A stretch of DNA of 64,000 bases from Saccharothrix espanaensis DSM 44229 (GCF_000328705.1 NC_019673.1:3410001-3474000); one strand, 5' to 3'; shown: positions 34,729 through 43,155, counted from the stretch's first letter. Numbers and translations are program-made. The notes: generated by a model not told the origin, from the sequence alone.

Positions 34729-36032
34729 CGGCTGAGTTCGAGGTCCAGGGCATCGGCATCACCGAGATCGCCGAGCGGTACGGCACCCCGCTGTACCTGT
34801 ACGACGGCGACGAGCTGGCGTCCCGCGTGGACGACCTGAAAGCCCTGCTGCACCCGCGGCTGGAGTTCTTCTTCTCGATGAAGTCGAACCCGAACATCGG
34901 TGTGCTCTCCGTGCTGCACTCGCGCGGCGCACGCGCCGAGGTGTCGTCGATGGTCGAGCTGGTCACGGCGCTGCGCGCGGGCGTGGAGCCGGCCGACATC
35001 ATCTTCCTCGGTCCGGGCAAGAGCGAGGAAGAGCTCAACGCCTGCCTCGACCACGGGATCTACGCCATCGTCTGCGAGTCGCTGGGCGAGCTGGAGCTCA
35101 TCGACCGGCTCGCCGCCGAACGGGGCGTGCGCGCGTCGGTGGCGCTTCGGGTGAACCCGAGCTTCTCGGTCAAGGGCTCCGGCCTGACCATGGGCGGCAA
35201 GCCGCGCCAGTTCGGCATGGACGAGCAGCAGCTGTTCGCCACCGAGGGCCTGGTGGCCCGCCACCCGAACGTCCGGTTCCTGGGCGTGCAGGTGTACATG
35301 GGCACCCGGATCCTGTCCGAGGAGGCCGTGGCCGAGAACACCGAGCGGATCTTCGAGCTGGCCGACCGGCTGGCCGCGCACCTGGGCATCCCGCTGGAGC
35401 TGGTGGACATCGGCGGCGGCCTGGGCGTGGCGTACTTCGACGGCGAGCGCGACCTCGACCTGGAGCTGCTGGCCGCGCGGGTCAACCCGATCCTGGCGGA
35501 GTTCGCCGACCGGCACCCGGGCACCCGGCTGGTGATGGAGCTCGGCCGGTTCCTGACCGCGACCTGCGGCACGTACGTCGTGCGCGTCCGGTACGTGAAG
35601 GAGTCCATGGGGGAGCGGTTCGCCGTCGCCGACGGCGGCACCAACCACCACATGGCGGCCGTGGGCATCGGGTCGTTCGTGAAGCGGAACTTCCCGATGC
35701 GCGTGCTCAACCGGCTGGACGAGCCCGCGTCGGAGAGCTGGCACGTCACCGGCCCGCTGTGCACGCCCAACGACACGCTCGGCAAGAAGATCCAGCTCCC
35801 GCCGGTCCGGCCCGGTGACCTGGTCGGCGTCGAGCGGTCCGGGGCCTACGGGCCGACCGCGTCCCCGGTGCTGTTCCTCAGCCACGGCTACCCGGCGGAG
35901 GTGCTCGTCCACGGCGGCCGGGCCCACCTCGTGCGCTCGCGCGACGAGACCGAGGACCTGTTGCGCCACCAGCACCTCCCTGAACTCGCCGCCACCGCCG
36001 CCACCGCCATCACCGAAGGAAGCGCATCATGA
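34725..36032 (+). CDS. BtrK-like fold-type III PLP decarboxylase (aminoacyl-ACP decarboxylase, predicted)
   Basis: 435 residues of the alanine-racemase/ornithine decarboxylase fold. The PLP lysine is in FFFSMKSNPN, the glycine loop in DIGGGLGVAY and the C-terminal site in TGPLCTPNDTLGK and RSGAYGPTASPV. The YLYDGDEL start, QFGMDEQQL segment and GPLCTP(N/E)D-LGK motif resemble BtrK, which decarboxylates L-glutamyl-ACP to 4-aminobutyryl-ACP. The ATP-grasp gene before it and the ACP after it repeat the butirosin set. A free-standing diaminopimelate or ornithine decarboxylase cannot be excluded, but the context argues against it. GTG start and stop overlap both neighbours. Confidence 0.75.
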   Translation: MTAEFEVQGIGITEIAERYGTPLYLYDGDELASRVDDLKALLHPRLEFFFSMKSNPNIGVLSVLHSRGARAEVSSMVELVTALRAGVEPADIIFLGPGKSEEELNACLDHGIYAIVCESLGELELIDRLAAERGVRASVALRVNPSFSVKGSGLTMGGKPRQFGMDEQQLFATEGLVARHPNVRFLGVQVYMGTRILSEEAVAENTERIFELADRLAAHLGIPLELVDIGGGLGVAYFDGERDLDLELLAARVNPILAEFADRHPGTRLVMELGRFLTATCGTYVVRVRYVKESMGERFAVADGGTNHHMAAVGIGSFVKRNFPMRVLNRLDEPASESWHVTGPLCTPNDTLGKKIQLPPVRPGDLVGVERSGAYGPTASPVLFLSHGYPAEVLVHGGRAHLVRSRDETEDLLRHQHLPELAATAATAITEGSAS

Positions 36033-36301
36033 GCGAAACCACGGCCGTCGCCTCCCGCGAGCGGATCGTCGAGGCGATCACCTCCGTCCTGGCCCAGGTG
36101 CTGGACTACGAGCTGCCGGAGCTCAGCGAGCAGTCGCGGCTGTTCGACGAGCTGGGGCTGGACTCGACCGGCGTCTTCGAGCTGCTGATGCAGCTGGAGG
36201 AGGCGCTGGAGGTGGAGTTCGACACCGACAACCTGGAGATGGCGCACTTCGAGACGGTCCGCTCGCTGGCCGACTTCGTCGCGGCGGAGATGGACCGCTA
36301 G
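36029..36301 (+). CDS. Acyl carrier protein of the aminoacyl-ACP operon
   Basis: 90 residues, one carrier domain with the phosphopantetheine serine S46 in LGLDSTGVFELL. The DST sequence and the LLMQLEEALEVEF helix resemble carriers that hold amino or short acyl groups rather than growing fatty acids. It is nested between the BtrK-like decarboxylase (overlapping ATG/TGA) and the degenerate KAS III-like gene. It is the probable substrate of the ATP-grasp ligase, the decarboxylase and the two dehydrogenase proteins. Confidence 0.88.
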   Translation: MSETTAVASRERIVEAITSVLAQVLDYELPELSEQSRLFDELGLDSTGVFELLMQLEEALEVEFDTDNLEMAHFETVRSLADFVAAEMDR

Positions 36302-36304
36302 GCC

Positions 36305-37129
36305 ATGTACCGGACCACCGCACCGGTCTCCCGGCCGGGCGCGCCCGCCACCACCCTGGGCCTCGCCGGGGTGGTGCGCGCGGTCGGCGTGCCGGACGGA
36401 CGACTGGACGACGAGTTCTCCCTGCGCCACTTCACCGACCTGACCGCGGGCCACGACGTGGCGCTGCGGCCGGACCTGCTGGCCGCCGGCACGACGTTCA
36501 CCGCGCTCACCCGCGCGCTGCACGAGCAGTTGGAGCCGCTGGCCGGGCCGGTGGACGTGGCGATCATCGCGCACGCCACCCCGGATCTGGACTGCCGGTC
36601 GGCCGCCGCGACCTACCTGTCCGAGGCACTGCCGAACGGCCCGCTGTCGTTCTCGGTGTCCGACGTCGGCGTGTGCGCGCCGTTCGCCGCGATCCGGCTG
36701 GCCCGCGACTACGCCGCGCGGCACGGCTACCGGCGGGCGCTGGTGGTGATCGCCGACCAGGCCACGCTGCCCTACGACGTGGCGGACCGCCCGGCCGGCG
36801 ACGCCGGCGTGGCGCTGCTGCTGGAAGCCGGCGCGACCCCGCTCGCGTTGGTGCACAGGACGGGCGTGGCCGGCCGCGACCTGCGCGCGGTGCTCGCGTC
36901 GGTGCTCCCCGAGTTCCTCACCGACGGTCCGACGACCGTGGTCGTGGGCTCGGGCGTCGACCCGGACGTGCTGCCCGACGGCATCGGGGCGGTGCGGTCC
37001 GCGCGGGCCGGCTACCCGTGCACGGCGCTGTGGGACGGCCTGGCCGACTCGCCGACCCGCGCGCTGCTGGTCGAGCACGACCCGGTGACCGGCGACCTCG
37101 GCGTGGCGTCGGTGGGTGGGACGCCGTGA
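36305..37129 (+). CDS. Shortened KAS III-like protein with incomplete active site
   Basis: 274 residues, about 50 shorter than standard KAS III. The first half retains the thiolase fold with a Cys at about residue 124 in SDVGVCAPFAAIRLA. In the second half the expected His and Asn motifs are missing; VVVGSGVDPDV stands where an HQAN-like segment should be. It may serve as a partner subunit of the complete KAS III at 32447, or as an acyltransferase using only the Cys. It lies between the ACP and the dehydrogenase pair. Its function cannot be named with certainty. Confidence 0.62.
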   Translation: MYRTTAPVSRPGAPATTLGLAGVVRAVGVPDGRLDDEFSLRHFTDLTAGHDVALRPDLLAAGTTFTALTRALHEQLEPLAGPVDVAIIAHATPDLDCRSAAATYLSEALPNGPLSFSVSDVGVCAPFAAIRLARDYAARHGYRRALVVIADQATLPYDVADRPAGDAGVALLLEAGATPLALVHRTGVAGRDLRAVLASVLPEFLTDGPTTVVVGSGVDPDVLPDGIGAVRSARAGYPCTALWDGLADSPTRALLVEHDPVTGDLGVASVGGTP

Positions 37130-37809
37130 CCACGTTCGTCCGGGTGGGCGCGGACCAACTGGCGCGCTGCCACCGCGCCGCGCGGGAGGAGGGCCTGGCC
37201 CCGGCGCTGACCGTGCTGCGCGCGCTGGTGCTGCCCGGCCTGCTGCCCTGCGGGCCCGGCGGGCACGCCGTCGTGCCGCAGGAGGTCGCGGCGGGCGCGA
37301 ACCGGGTGTGGCTGGACGGCGTGACGGTCGACCGCTCGGCCGACGAGGAGTCCACCGTGGACTCCATCGACCTGCCCGGCGGCACGGTCGTGCTGCTGCG
37401 GCACGGGATCGGCTCGCGCGGCGCGGACGTGCACGCCGAGCAGCGGGCGTCCTGGCAGCTGGGCCTGGTGTGGCTGCGGCTCGGGCTGTCCGAGGCGCTG
37501 CGCGAGACCTGCATGCGCTACCTGAACGGCCGGCGGACCGGCTCCACCACGCTGCTCCAGCAGCAGATGGTGAAGTCGACCGTCGCGGACGGGCTGATCG
37601 AGCACCTGGAGGTGCGCGCGGTGCTGACCGGCGTGGACGCGGGCGACCTGCCCGAGGTCATCCTGGCCCACCTGCACGCCCGGATCACCGCCGCCGACCG
37701 CTGGCTGGTGAACCTGCTGGGCGCGAGCGGCTACCTCACCGGTGGCCCCGGCCAGGCGGCGCACGTGTCCGAGCTGGTGGCGGAGGCCTACCTGCGGGCG
37801 GAGTCGTGA
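37126..37809 (+). CDS. Acyl-CoA dehydrogenase-like protein, C-terminal-domain type
   Basis: 227 residues. The recognisable part is the C-terminal half, which resembles the flavin-binding helical domain of acyl-CoA dehydrogenases (WLRLGLSEALRETCMRYLNGRR, LLQQQMVKSTVADGLIEHLEVR, then AADRWLVNLLGASGYLTGGPG). The usual N-terminal and middle domains are largely absent, and no catalytic Glu stands out. A full-length dehydrogenase follows directly, with overlapping GTG and TGA, so the two may form a heteromeric enzyme in which this protein completes the FAD site. It might also be structural. Confidence 0.6.
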   Translation: MTTFVRVGADQLARCHRAAREEGLAPALTVLRALVLPGLLPCGPGGHAVVPQEVAAGANRVWLDGVTVDRSADEESTVDSIDLPGGTVVLLRHGIGSRGADVHAEQRASWQLGLVWLRLGLSEALRETCMRYLNGRRTGSTTLLQQQMVKSTVADGLIEHLEVRAVLTGVDAGDLPEVILAHLHARITAADRWLVNLLGASGYLTGGPGQAAHVSELVAEAYLRAES

Positions 37810-38987
37810 CCGCCCTGGACGGCCGCCTGCTCGCCCTGCGCGACCAGATGCGCGAGTGGGGTGCGGACTTCCGCCGGCTCGGCCTGGCGCTGGACCGCGA
37901 CCCGGAGCTGATCCGGCAGCACTTCGACCTGCCCGCCGTGCGCTACCTGTCGACGATGGGCATCCCGCCGGAGTACGGCAGCGTGCCCATCCCGATCGCC
38001 GGGAACCGGTTCTACGGCACGCAGGCGCTGGAGCGGGCCATCATCATGGAGGAGCTGGCCTGCGCCGACGTCGGCATGCTGGTCGCCTCGCCCGGACCGC
38101 TGCTGGCCGGCGTGCTGGTGGACCTGCTGGCCGACGACGCGCAGAAGGAGTGGTTCTACGGGCGGATGCTGGAAGCCCCGCTGTGGACGTTCTTCGCGCT
38201 GACCGAACCCGACCGGGGTTCCGACGCGGGCGCGCTGACGACCACCCTGACCCCGGTCGAGGGCGGCGGCGTGCTCTCCGGCGAGAAGCGGTACGTCGGC
38301 AACGCGTGCCGCGCGCAGCTCGGCGTGGTGTTCGCCCGGGTCGGCTCGGGTCCGCTGGGCATCAACGCGGTCCTGGTGGAGACGCCCGCGGAGGGGTTCA
38401 AGGCCGAGGCGCTGGACACGATCGGCCTGCGCGGCGCGCGGATCAGCGCGATCACGCTGGACGGCGTGCACGTGCCGGCGGAGCGGTTCGTCGGCCGCCA
38501 CCTGTCCCCGTCGAGGCGGGGCATGTGGGCGTTCGTGCAGACGTTCAACCTGCTGCGGCCCGGTGTCGCGGCGATCGCGCTGGGCATCGCCCGCGCGGCG
38601 CACGAGTACGTGGCCGACAACCGGACGTCCCTGCGCCGCGACGAGCAGGACCGGCTGGACCTGCTGGGCCGCCGGATCGAGGCCGCCCGGTCCCTGGTGC
38701 ACCTGGCGGCCCGCGCGGTCGACGCCCGGACCAGCGACGGGTACCTGGCGTCGGCGGCCAAGGCGCGGGCCGCCCAACTGGCGATGGAGGCGACCCGCGA
38801 GGCGTGCGGGTACTTCGGCGTCGGCGCCCGGTTCGACCACCCGGTGCTGGACAAGCTGGTGCGCGACGCGCGCGGCATGGAGTTCATCGAGGGCACGTCG
38901 AACATGCAGAAGCTCAACCTGTTCCAGGGCCTGTTCACCGGGAAGCTGGACCGCGACGACCCGTTCCGGGTGACCGTCGGGAACTAG
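37806..38987 (+). CDS. Acyl-CoA/acyl-ACP dehydrogenase
   Basis: 393 residues with the full three-domain acyl-CoA dehydrogenase layout: N-terminal helices, a middle domain with FFALTEPDRGSDAGAL and SGEKRYVGNA, and a C-terminal domain ending in ARGMEFIEGTSNMQKLNL, where the Glu of FIEGTS is the likely catalytic base. It should introduce an alpha-beta double bond into an acyl thioester. As the last gene of the aminoacyl-ACP operon it probably acts on the ACP at 36029; a 4-aminobutyryl-ACP would become a 4-aminocrotonyl-ACP, which is inference. A strong hairpin follows. Confidence 0.85.
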   Translation: MTALDGRLLALRDQMREWGADFRRLGLALDRDPELIRQHFDLPAVRYLSTMGIPPEYGSVPIPIAGNRFYGTQALERAIIMEELACADVGMLVASPGPLLAGVLVDLLADDAQKEWFYGRMLEAPLWTFFALTEPDRGSDAGALTTTLTPVEGGGVLSGEKRYVGNACRAQLGVVFARVGSGPLGINAVLVETPAEGFKAEALDTIGLRGARISAITLDGVHVPAERFVGRHLSPSRRGMWAFVQTFNLLRPGVAAIALGIARAAHEYVADNRTSLRRDEQDRLDLLGRRIEAARSLVHLAARAVDARTSDGYLASAAKARAAQLAMEATREACGYFGVGARFDHPVLDKLVRDARGMEFIEGTSNMQKLNLFQGLFTGKLDRDDPFRVTVGN

Positions 38988-39011
38988 GAGCTGTTCGGGG
39001 TTCGAAGCGGC

Positions 39012-39046
39012 ACGGGCCGTGTCCGCGCAACGTGGACACGGCCCGT
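39012..39046. terminator. Bidirectional terminator, perfect 13-bp stem
   Basis: ACGGGCCGTGTCC (39012-39024) pairs perfectly with GGACACGGCCCGT (39034-39046) across a 9-base loop. It lies between the convergent dehydrogenase and metallo-beta-lactamase-fold genes, 24 and 21 bases from their stops, and can serve both transcripts. Confidence 0.8.
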
Positions 39047-39067
39047 CCCCTCGGGCCAGGCGAACGC

Positions 39068-40183
39068 TCACCTCGTCCTGGGCAGGCGCAGGCGCATGAG
39101 GTCCTTGCCCACGACCACCTTCCCGTCGTACCCGCCCCGCCGTGCGCCGGCTGCCGCGCGTTGCTGCCAGCGGGCGTGCGACTGGAACTCCCCGATGTGG
39201 CTGAGCACCAGGGACGAAGCCTGCGACCGGCGTGCCACGGCACCGAGGTCGAGCACGTCGGTGTGGGTGGTGCGCATGTGTTCCACGAACTCGTCCCCGG
39301 CGCCGTGCTCGTGCCACCACTGCGGATCGCTCGCCTCGTGCACGAGGACGTCCGCCCCGTGGGCGAGCGTCGGGATGTTGGGCGTCAGCGCCGTGTCCCC
39401 GGAGAAGACCACGCTGCCGTGCTCGGTCTCGAACCGGTACGCCAGGCTCGGGAAGACCACGCCGTGCGACACCAGGATGGCCGTCACCTCGACGTCGTCG
39501 TTCCGCAGCACCGGGAACGGCCGCATGACCGGGGCCGTGTCGCCGATCGGGGACGCGCCGACGTCGGGCAGCGCGACCTCGTGCACGCGCAGGACGCGGG
39601 TCGGGTCGAACCCGATCCGCTCGGCGAGGAAGGTGTTGGCGGAGTAGGCGAACGCCTCGTGCGAGAGCCGCGTCAGGTCGGCGAGCCCCGGCGTCGGGCG
39701 GTGCGGGGCGACCCAGTCCACGCCGGGCACGGCGGGCAGCGCGCCGGCGCTGGGCGGGCCGTGGACGTCGATCTCCGGTACCCGGCCGGTCCGGGCCCGG
39801 ATCAGCGGAGCCAGGAACGTGGCGAAGGTGAAGTAGTCGGCGATGTGGTCGGCGTGCAGGTGGGTGATGAAGATGCCCTTGAGCCGTTCCGGGGCCAGGC
39901 CGGCGCGCACGTACTGCGACACCGCGCCGAGACCGCAGTCGATGATGTAGACGTTGCCCCGGACGACGAGCGCACTGGCGATGCCGAACCGCTCGACGCC
40001 CGGCGACGGCCCGGCCGCCGTCCCCAGCAGGACCAGCTCGGTCCCGTCGGTGGCCGGTGGGGATGCGGCAGCGACGCCGGGGCTTGCCGCGCCGAGCGCG
40101 GTGACGCCGGCCGCGAGCGCGGTCGAGCGCAAGATCGTCCGCCGGTCGACCGGACTCGACAAGAGCGCGTGTTCACTGTTCAT
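39068..40183 (-). CDS. Exported metallo-beta-lactamase-fold hydrolase (Tat signal)
   Basis: 371 residues. The N terminus has a twin-arginine signal (VDRRTILRSTALAAGVTALG, then an Ala-rich stretch), so the protein is probably folded in the cytoplasm and exported. The metal site motif FITHLHADHIADY is followed by VSHGVVFPSLAYR, FSGDTALTPN and a late VLSHIGEF, the RNase Z/arylsulfatase-like branch of the fold. The ATG at 40183 follows GGAGAGGA. The frame runs on upstream through unrelated DNA, so the longer 686-codon frame is not real. A role in modifying or detoxifying an exported product is possible but unproven. Confidence 0.85.
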   Translation of the reverse strand: MNSEHALLSSPVDRRTILRSTALAAGVTALGAASPGVAAASPPATDGTELVLLGTAAGPSPGVERFGIASALVVRGNVYIIDCGLGAVSQYVRAGLAPERLKGIFITHLHADHIADYFTFATFLAPLIRARTGRVPEIDVHGPPSAGALPAVPGVDWVAPHRPTPGLADLTRLSHEAFAYSANTFLAERIGFDPTRVLRVHEVALPDVGASPIGDTAPVMRPFPVLRNDDVEVTAILVSHGVVFPSLAYRFETEHGSVVFSGDTALTPNIPTLAHGADVLVHEASDPQWWHEHGAGDEFVEHMRTTHTDVLDLGAVARRSQASSLVLSHIGEFQSHARWQQRAAAGARRGGYDGKVVVGKDLMRLRLPRTR

Positions 40184-40393
40184 GGGGCGGTTCCTCTCCC
40201 GGGTCGGTGTGACGTTCGGGTTGGGTGGCCGGCCGCGCGGCTCACGGTGAACCGACCGCGACTGCGTTGCCAGGTCGCGGTAGGTCGGGGCTGCGCGGTG
40301 CGAACGAGGTCGATCCTCGCTCGCACCCCGTCGTGCTCGCGTCGGTGGAAGTCGCCTACCTCGGACGTCACCACCGTTGCTGCCTGTCGGGTC

Positions 40394-40743
40394 AGGCCGG
40401 GCCGTCCGCCGAAGTGGAGCAAGCGGCGGTTGATCAACGGCGTCCGGCGGCGGGTGCGCGTGGGTGGCCCCGTGACGTTCCGCCCGACTACGGACCCTGG
40501 CAGACCGTGTACGGGTTGTTCCGGCGCTGGCAGCGGGCCGGGGTCTGGCGGCGGATGCTGACTGTGTTGCAGGCCCGCGCGGACGCCGACGGGTCGATCG
40601 TGTGGGACCGAGCCCGACCACCACGGGCCGGGGCGGTCGCGGGGCGACTCCCCGCAGTTCGTGCCGGTGATCGAGGGCATCCGGGTGCCGCGTCCGGACG
40701 GCGGCGGGCACGCACCCGACCGGACCGGGTCCTGGCCGACGCC
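40394..40743 (+). pseudogene. IS5-family transposase remnant
   Basis: Broken pieces of an IS5-type transposase can be read in shifting frames: GRPPKWSKRRLINGVRRRVRVG, then in another frame RDVPPDYGPWQTVYGLFRRWQRAG and VLQARADADGSIVWD, then after a deletion SPQFVPVIEGIRVPRP, and finally RTRPDRVLADA. The catalytic core between these pieces is missing and at least two frame changes are needed, so it is inactive. No terminal inverted repeats were recognised. It abuts the damaged marR-like gene. The bases between it and the hydrolase start (40184-40393) hold nothing clear. Confidence 0.75.
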
Positions 40744-41176
40744 AGCCCACGCTCTCGACGTTGGCGGCGAGCTTGAGGCACAGGTGTCGCAGGAGCGCCG
40801 GCTCGTCCGCGTCGAACCCGCGGAACAGCGCGCCCATCGCGACCTCGGAGGGCCGGCGGAAGGCCGCCACCCAGTGCTCACCGGGCGGCGTGATCTTCGC
40901 GCGCACCGACCGGCGGTCGGTCTCGTGCGGCTGTCGGGTCGCGAGGCCGTCGCGTTCGAGGGTGTCCAGCAGCCCGGTCGCGTTGCGCGGGCTGACCACG
41001 GCGGAGGCGGCGAGGTCGCCGATCGCGATGCCGTCGGCACCGGCCACGCTGAGCCGGACGAGCAGGTCGAGGGCACCGGAACTCAGGCCGCCCCGACTGT
41101 CGGAACCCTTGGCGCGCAGGCGTTCCACGGCGTCGGCCGCGGTGCGGACGGCGACGGCGGACTCGAAGGACGTGAG
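40744..41176 (-). pseudogene. MarR family regulator, truncated
   Basis: The minus strand encodes a MarR winged-helix protein: SFESAVAVRTAADAVERLRAKG, ALDLLVRLSVAG, SPRNATGLLDTLERDGLATR and RRSVRAKITPPG. At the 5' side the frame runs straight into the halogenase terminator hairpin without an ATG or GTG before SFESAV; the first candidate is a GTG at 41128, which would drop the first helix. At the 3' side the frame loses similarity after LAANVESVG, exactly where the transposase remnant begins. Both ends therefore seem cut. A short functional protein from 41128 remains possible. Confidence 0.6.
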
Positions 41177-41177
41177 A

Positions 41178-41212
41178 AGGCCCCGCCGGGTGAGGGGAAC
41201 CCGGCGGGGCCT
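41178..41212. terminator. Terminator of the halogenase gene, perfect 14-bp stem
   Basis: AGGCCCCGCCGGGT (41178-41191) pairs perfectly with ACCCGGCGGGGCCT (41199-41212) around a 7-base loop, 62 bases beyond the halogenase stop on the minus strand. It marks the left edge of the NRPS half of the cluster and touches the broken 5' end of the marR-like gene. Confidence 0.8.
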
Positions 41213-41274
41213 GTCTCAGGGGTACTGCCTGGCGAACGTGCCGGCCGGCGGAAGTGCTGCCCAGCCGGTGTGGA

Positions 41275-42867
41275 TCACTTGCCGTGCAGCTGCTTGAGGT
41301 ACTCGTGGGTGGTGGGCAGCGTCGCCATGAGTTCCTTCTGCTTCTGCTTGATCTCCGCGAACACCGCGTCGGCGGAGTCCAGCACGTCCGGCCGCGCCGC
41401 GAGGGCGGGCAGGGTGTGGTCGGGCAGGTAGTCCAGCCCGGCGAAGATGCAGTAGTAGTTCGAGTTGTTCCAGAAGTTGCGGAACTCCGCGTCGAAGCTG
41501 GAGTAGTAGGTCGACTCGTCGGTGATCGGCATGTTCACCGCCAGGCCCGCCTTGTACATGCGGACCTTCTCCTGGAAGTCGTCCGCCAGCTTCAGCTCCT
41601 TGCACGCCTGCCAGAACGCCGTGTCGTTGCGCGGGGCGAAGCTGAAGTGACCCTGCACGAAGTCCCGGGAGTCGTCGAACATCGTCTCGATCTCCGCGTT
41701 GAAGCGGTCCTGCAGGATCGAGTCGAAGTTCTTGTCCGGGAAGTGCTTCGCCAGCTGGTACAGCGCCGCGTAGACGAAGTAGATGCCGGTCGACTCCAGC
41801 GGCTCCAGGAAGCAGGACGCCAGGCCGATCGAGACCACGTTCTTGACCCAGGTGCGCCGGTTGCGGCCGACCCGGAACTTGATGTGGTTGAGCGGCTGGG
41901 TCTCGGGGTCGACGCCCCACATGTTGCAGAACTCCAGCGTGGCGTCGTCGCGCGTCTGGAACCGGGAGGAGAACACGTAGCCGGTGCCGAAGCGGCCCAG
42001 CATCGGGATCTTCCAGGACCAGCCCGACGACATCGCGATCGAGCCGGTGTAGGGCTCGACGCCCTCGGCGTCGTCGTCGTGCGGGATCTGGGTGGCGACC
42101 GCGCTGTCGTTGAGCAGGTGGTCGCTCATGTCCAGGAACGGCTCCTTCATGGCCTGGTTGATCAGCAGGCCGCGGAACCCGGAGCAGTCGATGAACAGGT
42201 CGCCGTCGATCGTGCGGCCCTGCTCGGTCCTGAGCGCGGACACGTGGCCGCGCTGGTCGATGACCGCCTCGGTCATCTTGTCCTCGATGTGGACCGCGCC
42301 CTGCTTCGTGGTGGCGAAGCGCCGGAGGAAGTCGGCGACCAGGTTCGCGTCGAAGTGCCACGCGTAGTTGGTCCACTTGGTGCCGTCCAGGAACCGGGGC
42401 GACAGCTTCTGGTCCATGATCGGGGGCTCGCGGTAGCACGCGTAGTCGAACGGCTCGTCGGTCTGACCGCTGAGCTTCTTGTGCGTCCAGTAGTGCGACA
42501 GCGGCTGGTTCTCGTGGTTCGGCAGCAGGCCGAACAGGTGGTAGTAGTGGTCGACCGAGTCACCGTGCGGGCGCGCGGTCGCCTCGCCGCGGCCGGGCGT
42601 GCGCCAGTTGGTGAACTTGATGCCCATCTTGAAGCTGGCGTTGCACTCCCGCATCCAGTCCTCCTCGGCGATGCCGAGGAAGTCGAAGAAGGTCTTGTGC
42701 AGGTTCGGCACGGTGGCCTCGCCGACGCCGATCTTGGGGATCGCCGGCGCCTCCAGCACGGTGATGTTCACGCCCGGACCCAGCGCCTTGCCCAGGTACG
42801 CCGCGGCCATCCAGCCCGCGGTGCCGCCACCGAGCACGACGACTTTCTTGATCCTGCGATCTTCCAT
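41275..42867 (-). CDS. FADH2-dependent tryptophan halogenase (RebH/PrnA type)
   Basis: 530 residues, the same length as RebH. FAD motif [14 protein letters not shown] at the N terminus; the halogenase signature WxWxIP as GWSWKIPM; the catalytic lysine equivalent to RebH K79 is K80 in ASFKMGIKF; the partner Glu is in [12 protein letters not shown]. The long match to RebH, recalled from memory through HYWTHKK, DSAVATQ and [12 protein letters not shown], points to free L-tryptophan as substrate, giving 7- or 6-chlorotryptophan; the ring position is uncertain. The ATG at 42867 follows GGGAGGA. No flavin reductase gene is in the window, so reduced flavin must come from elsewhere. It diverges from the sbnB-like gene. 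Confidence 0.92.
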   Translation of the reverse strand: MEDRRIKKVVVLGGGTAGWMAAAYLGKALGPGVNITVLEAPAIPKIGVGEATVPNLHKTFFDFLGIAEEDWMRECNASFKMGIKFTNWRTPGRGEATARPHGDSVDHYYHLFGLLPNHENQPLSHYWTHKKLSGQTDEPFDYACYREPPIMDQKLSPRFLDGTKWTNYAWHFDANLVADFLRRFATTKQGAVHIEDKMTEAVIDQRGHVSALRTEQGRTIDGDLFIDCSGFRGLLINQAMKEPFLDMSDHLLNDSAVATQIPHDDDAEGVEPYTGSIAMSSGWSWKIPMLGRFGTGYVFSSRFQTRDDATLEFCNMWGVDPETQPLNHIKFRVGRNRRTWVKNVVSIGLASCFLEPLESTGIYFVYAALYQLAKHFPDKNFDSILQDRFNAEIETMFDDSRDFVQGHFSFAPRNDTAFWQACKELKLADDFQEKVRMYKAGLAVNMPITDESTYYSSFDAEFRNFWNNSNYYCIFAGLDYLPDHTLPALAARPDVLDSADAVFAEIKQKQKELMATLPTTHEYLKQLHGK

Positions 42868-43155
42868 GTGGAAATGTCCTCCCGTCATGATCACGACAAA
42901 GGCCGCGGAACGACGTTCGCCGCTCACCGCGCGAGTGTCGCCAGTGTTCGAGGGCAGAAGCCCGGATAAATTCGCTCGAATCGGCTGGAACGGAACCCTA
43001 GACACGGCTCGTCGGGCCTGTCAATGTTCCGCCACGGTTTCGACGCGGTGGTCGGCCGGAGTTTCTATATATTTTCTCTACCGACCTGCCGAGCGTGCCT
43101 CACCTTCGGCGAATCCGCTGGTGGTGGGCGCTTTGCCGGGACTTGCGGTACGCCG

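Noticed and set aside
34725..36032. Annotation as diaminopimelate decarboxylase (LysA)
   Set aside because: The fold is shared, but the GPLCTP-D-LGK and QFGMDE motifs and the ATP-grasp/ACP neighbours fit a BtrK-like aminoacyl-ACP decarboxylase better; kept only as an alternative.
39068..41128. A 686-codon frame that would fuse a MarR domain to the metallo-beta-lactamase-fold hydrolase
   Set aside because: The hydrolase has its own ribosome site and a twin-arginine signal starting at 40183; the DNA between is transposase debris with no domain, so the fusion is accidental.
42868..43060. A possible SARP box facing the halogenase gene on the minus strand
   Set aside because: Only loose matches (CCAGC, CGAGC) at 10-11 bases were found; no set of three TCAGC repeats, so not claimed.
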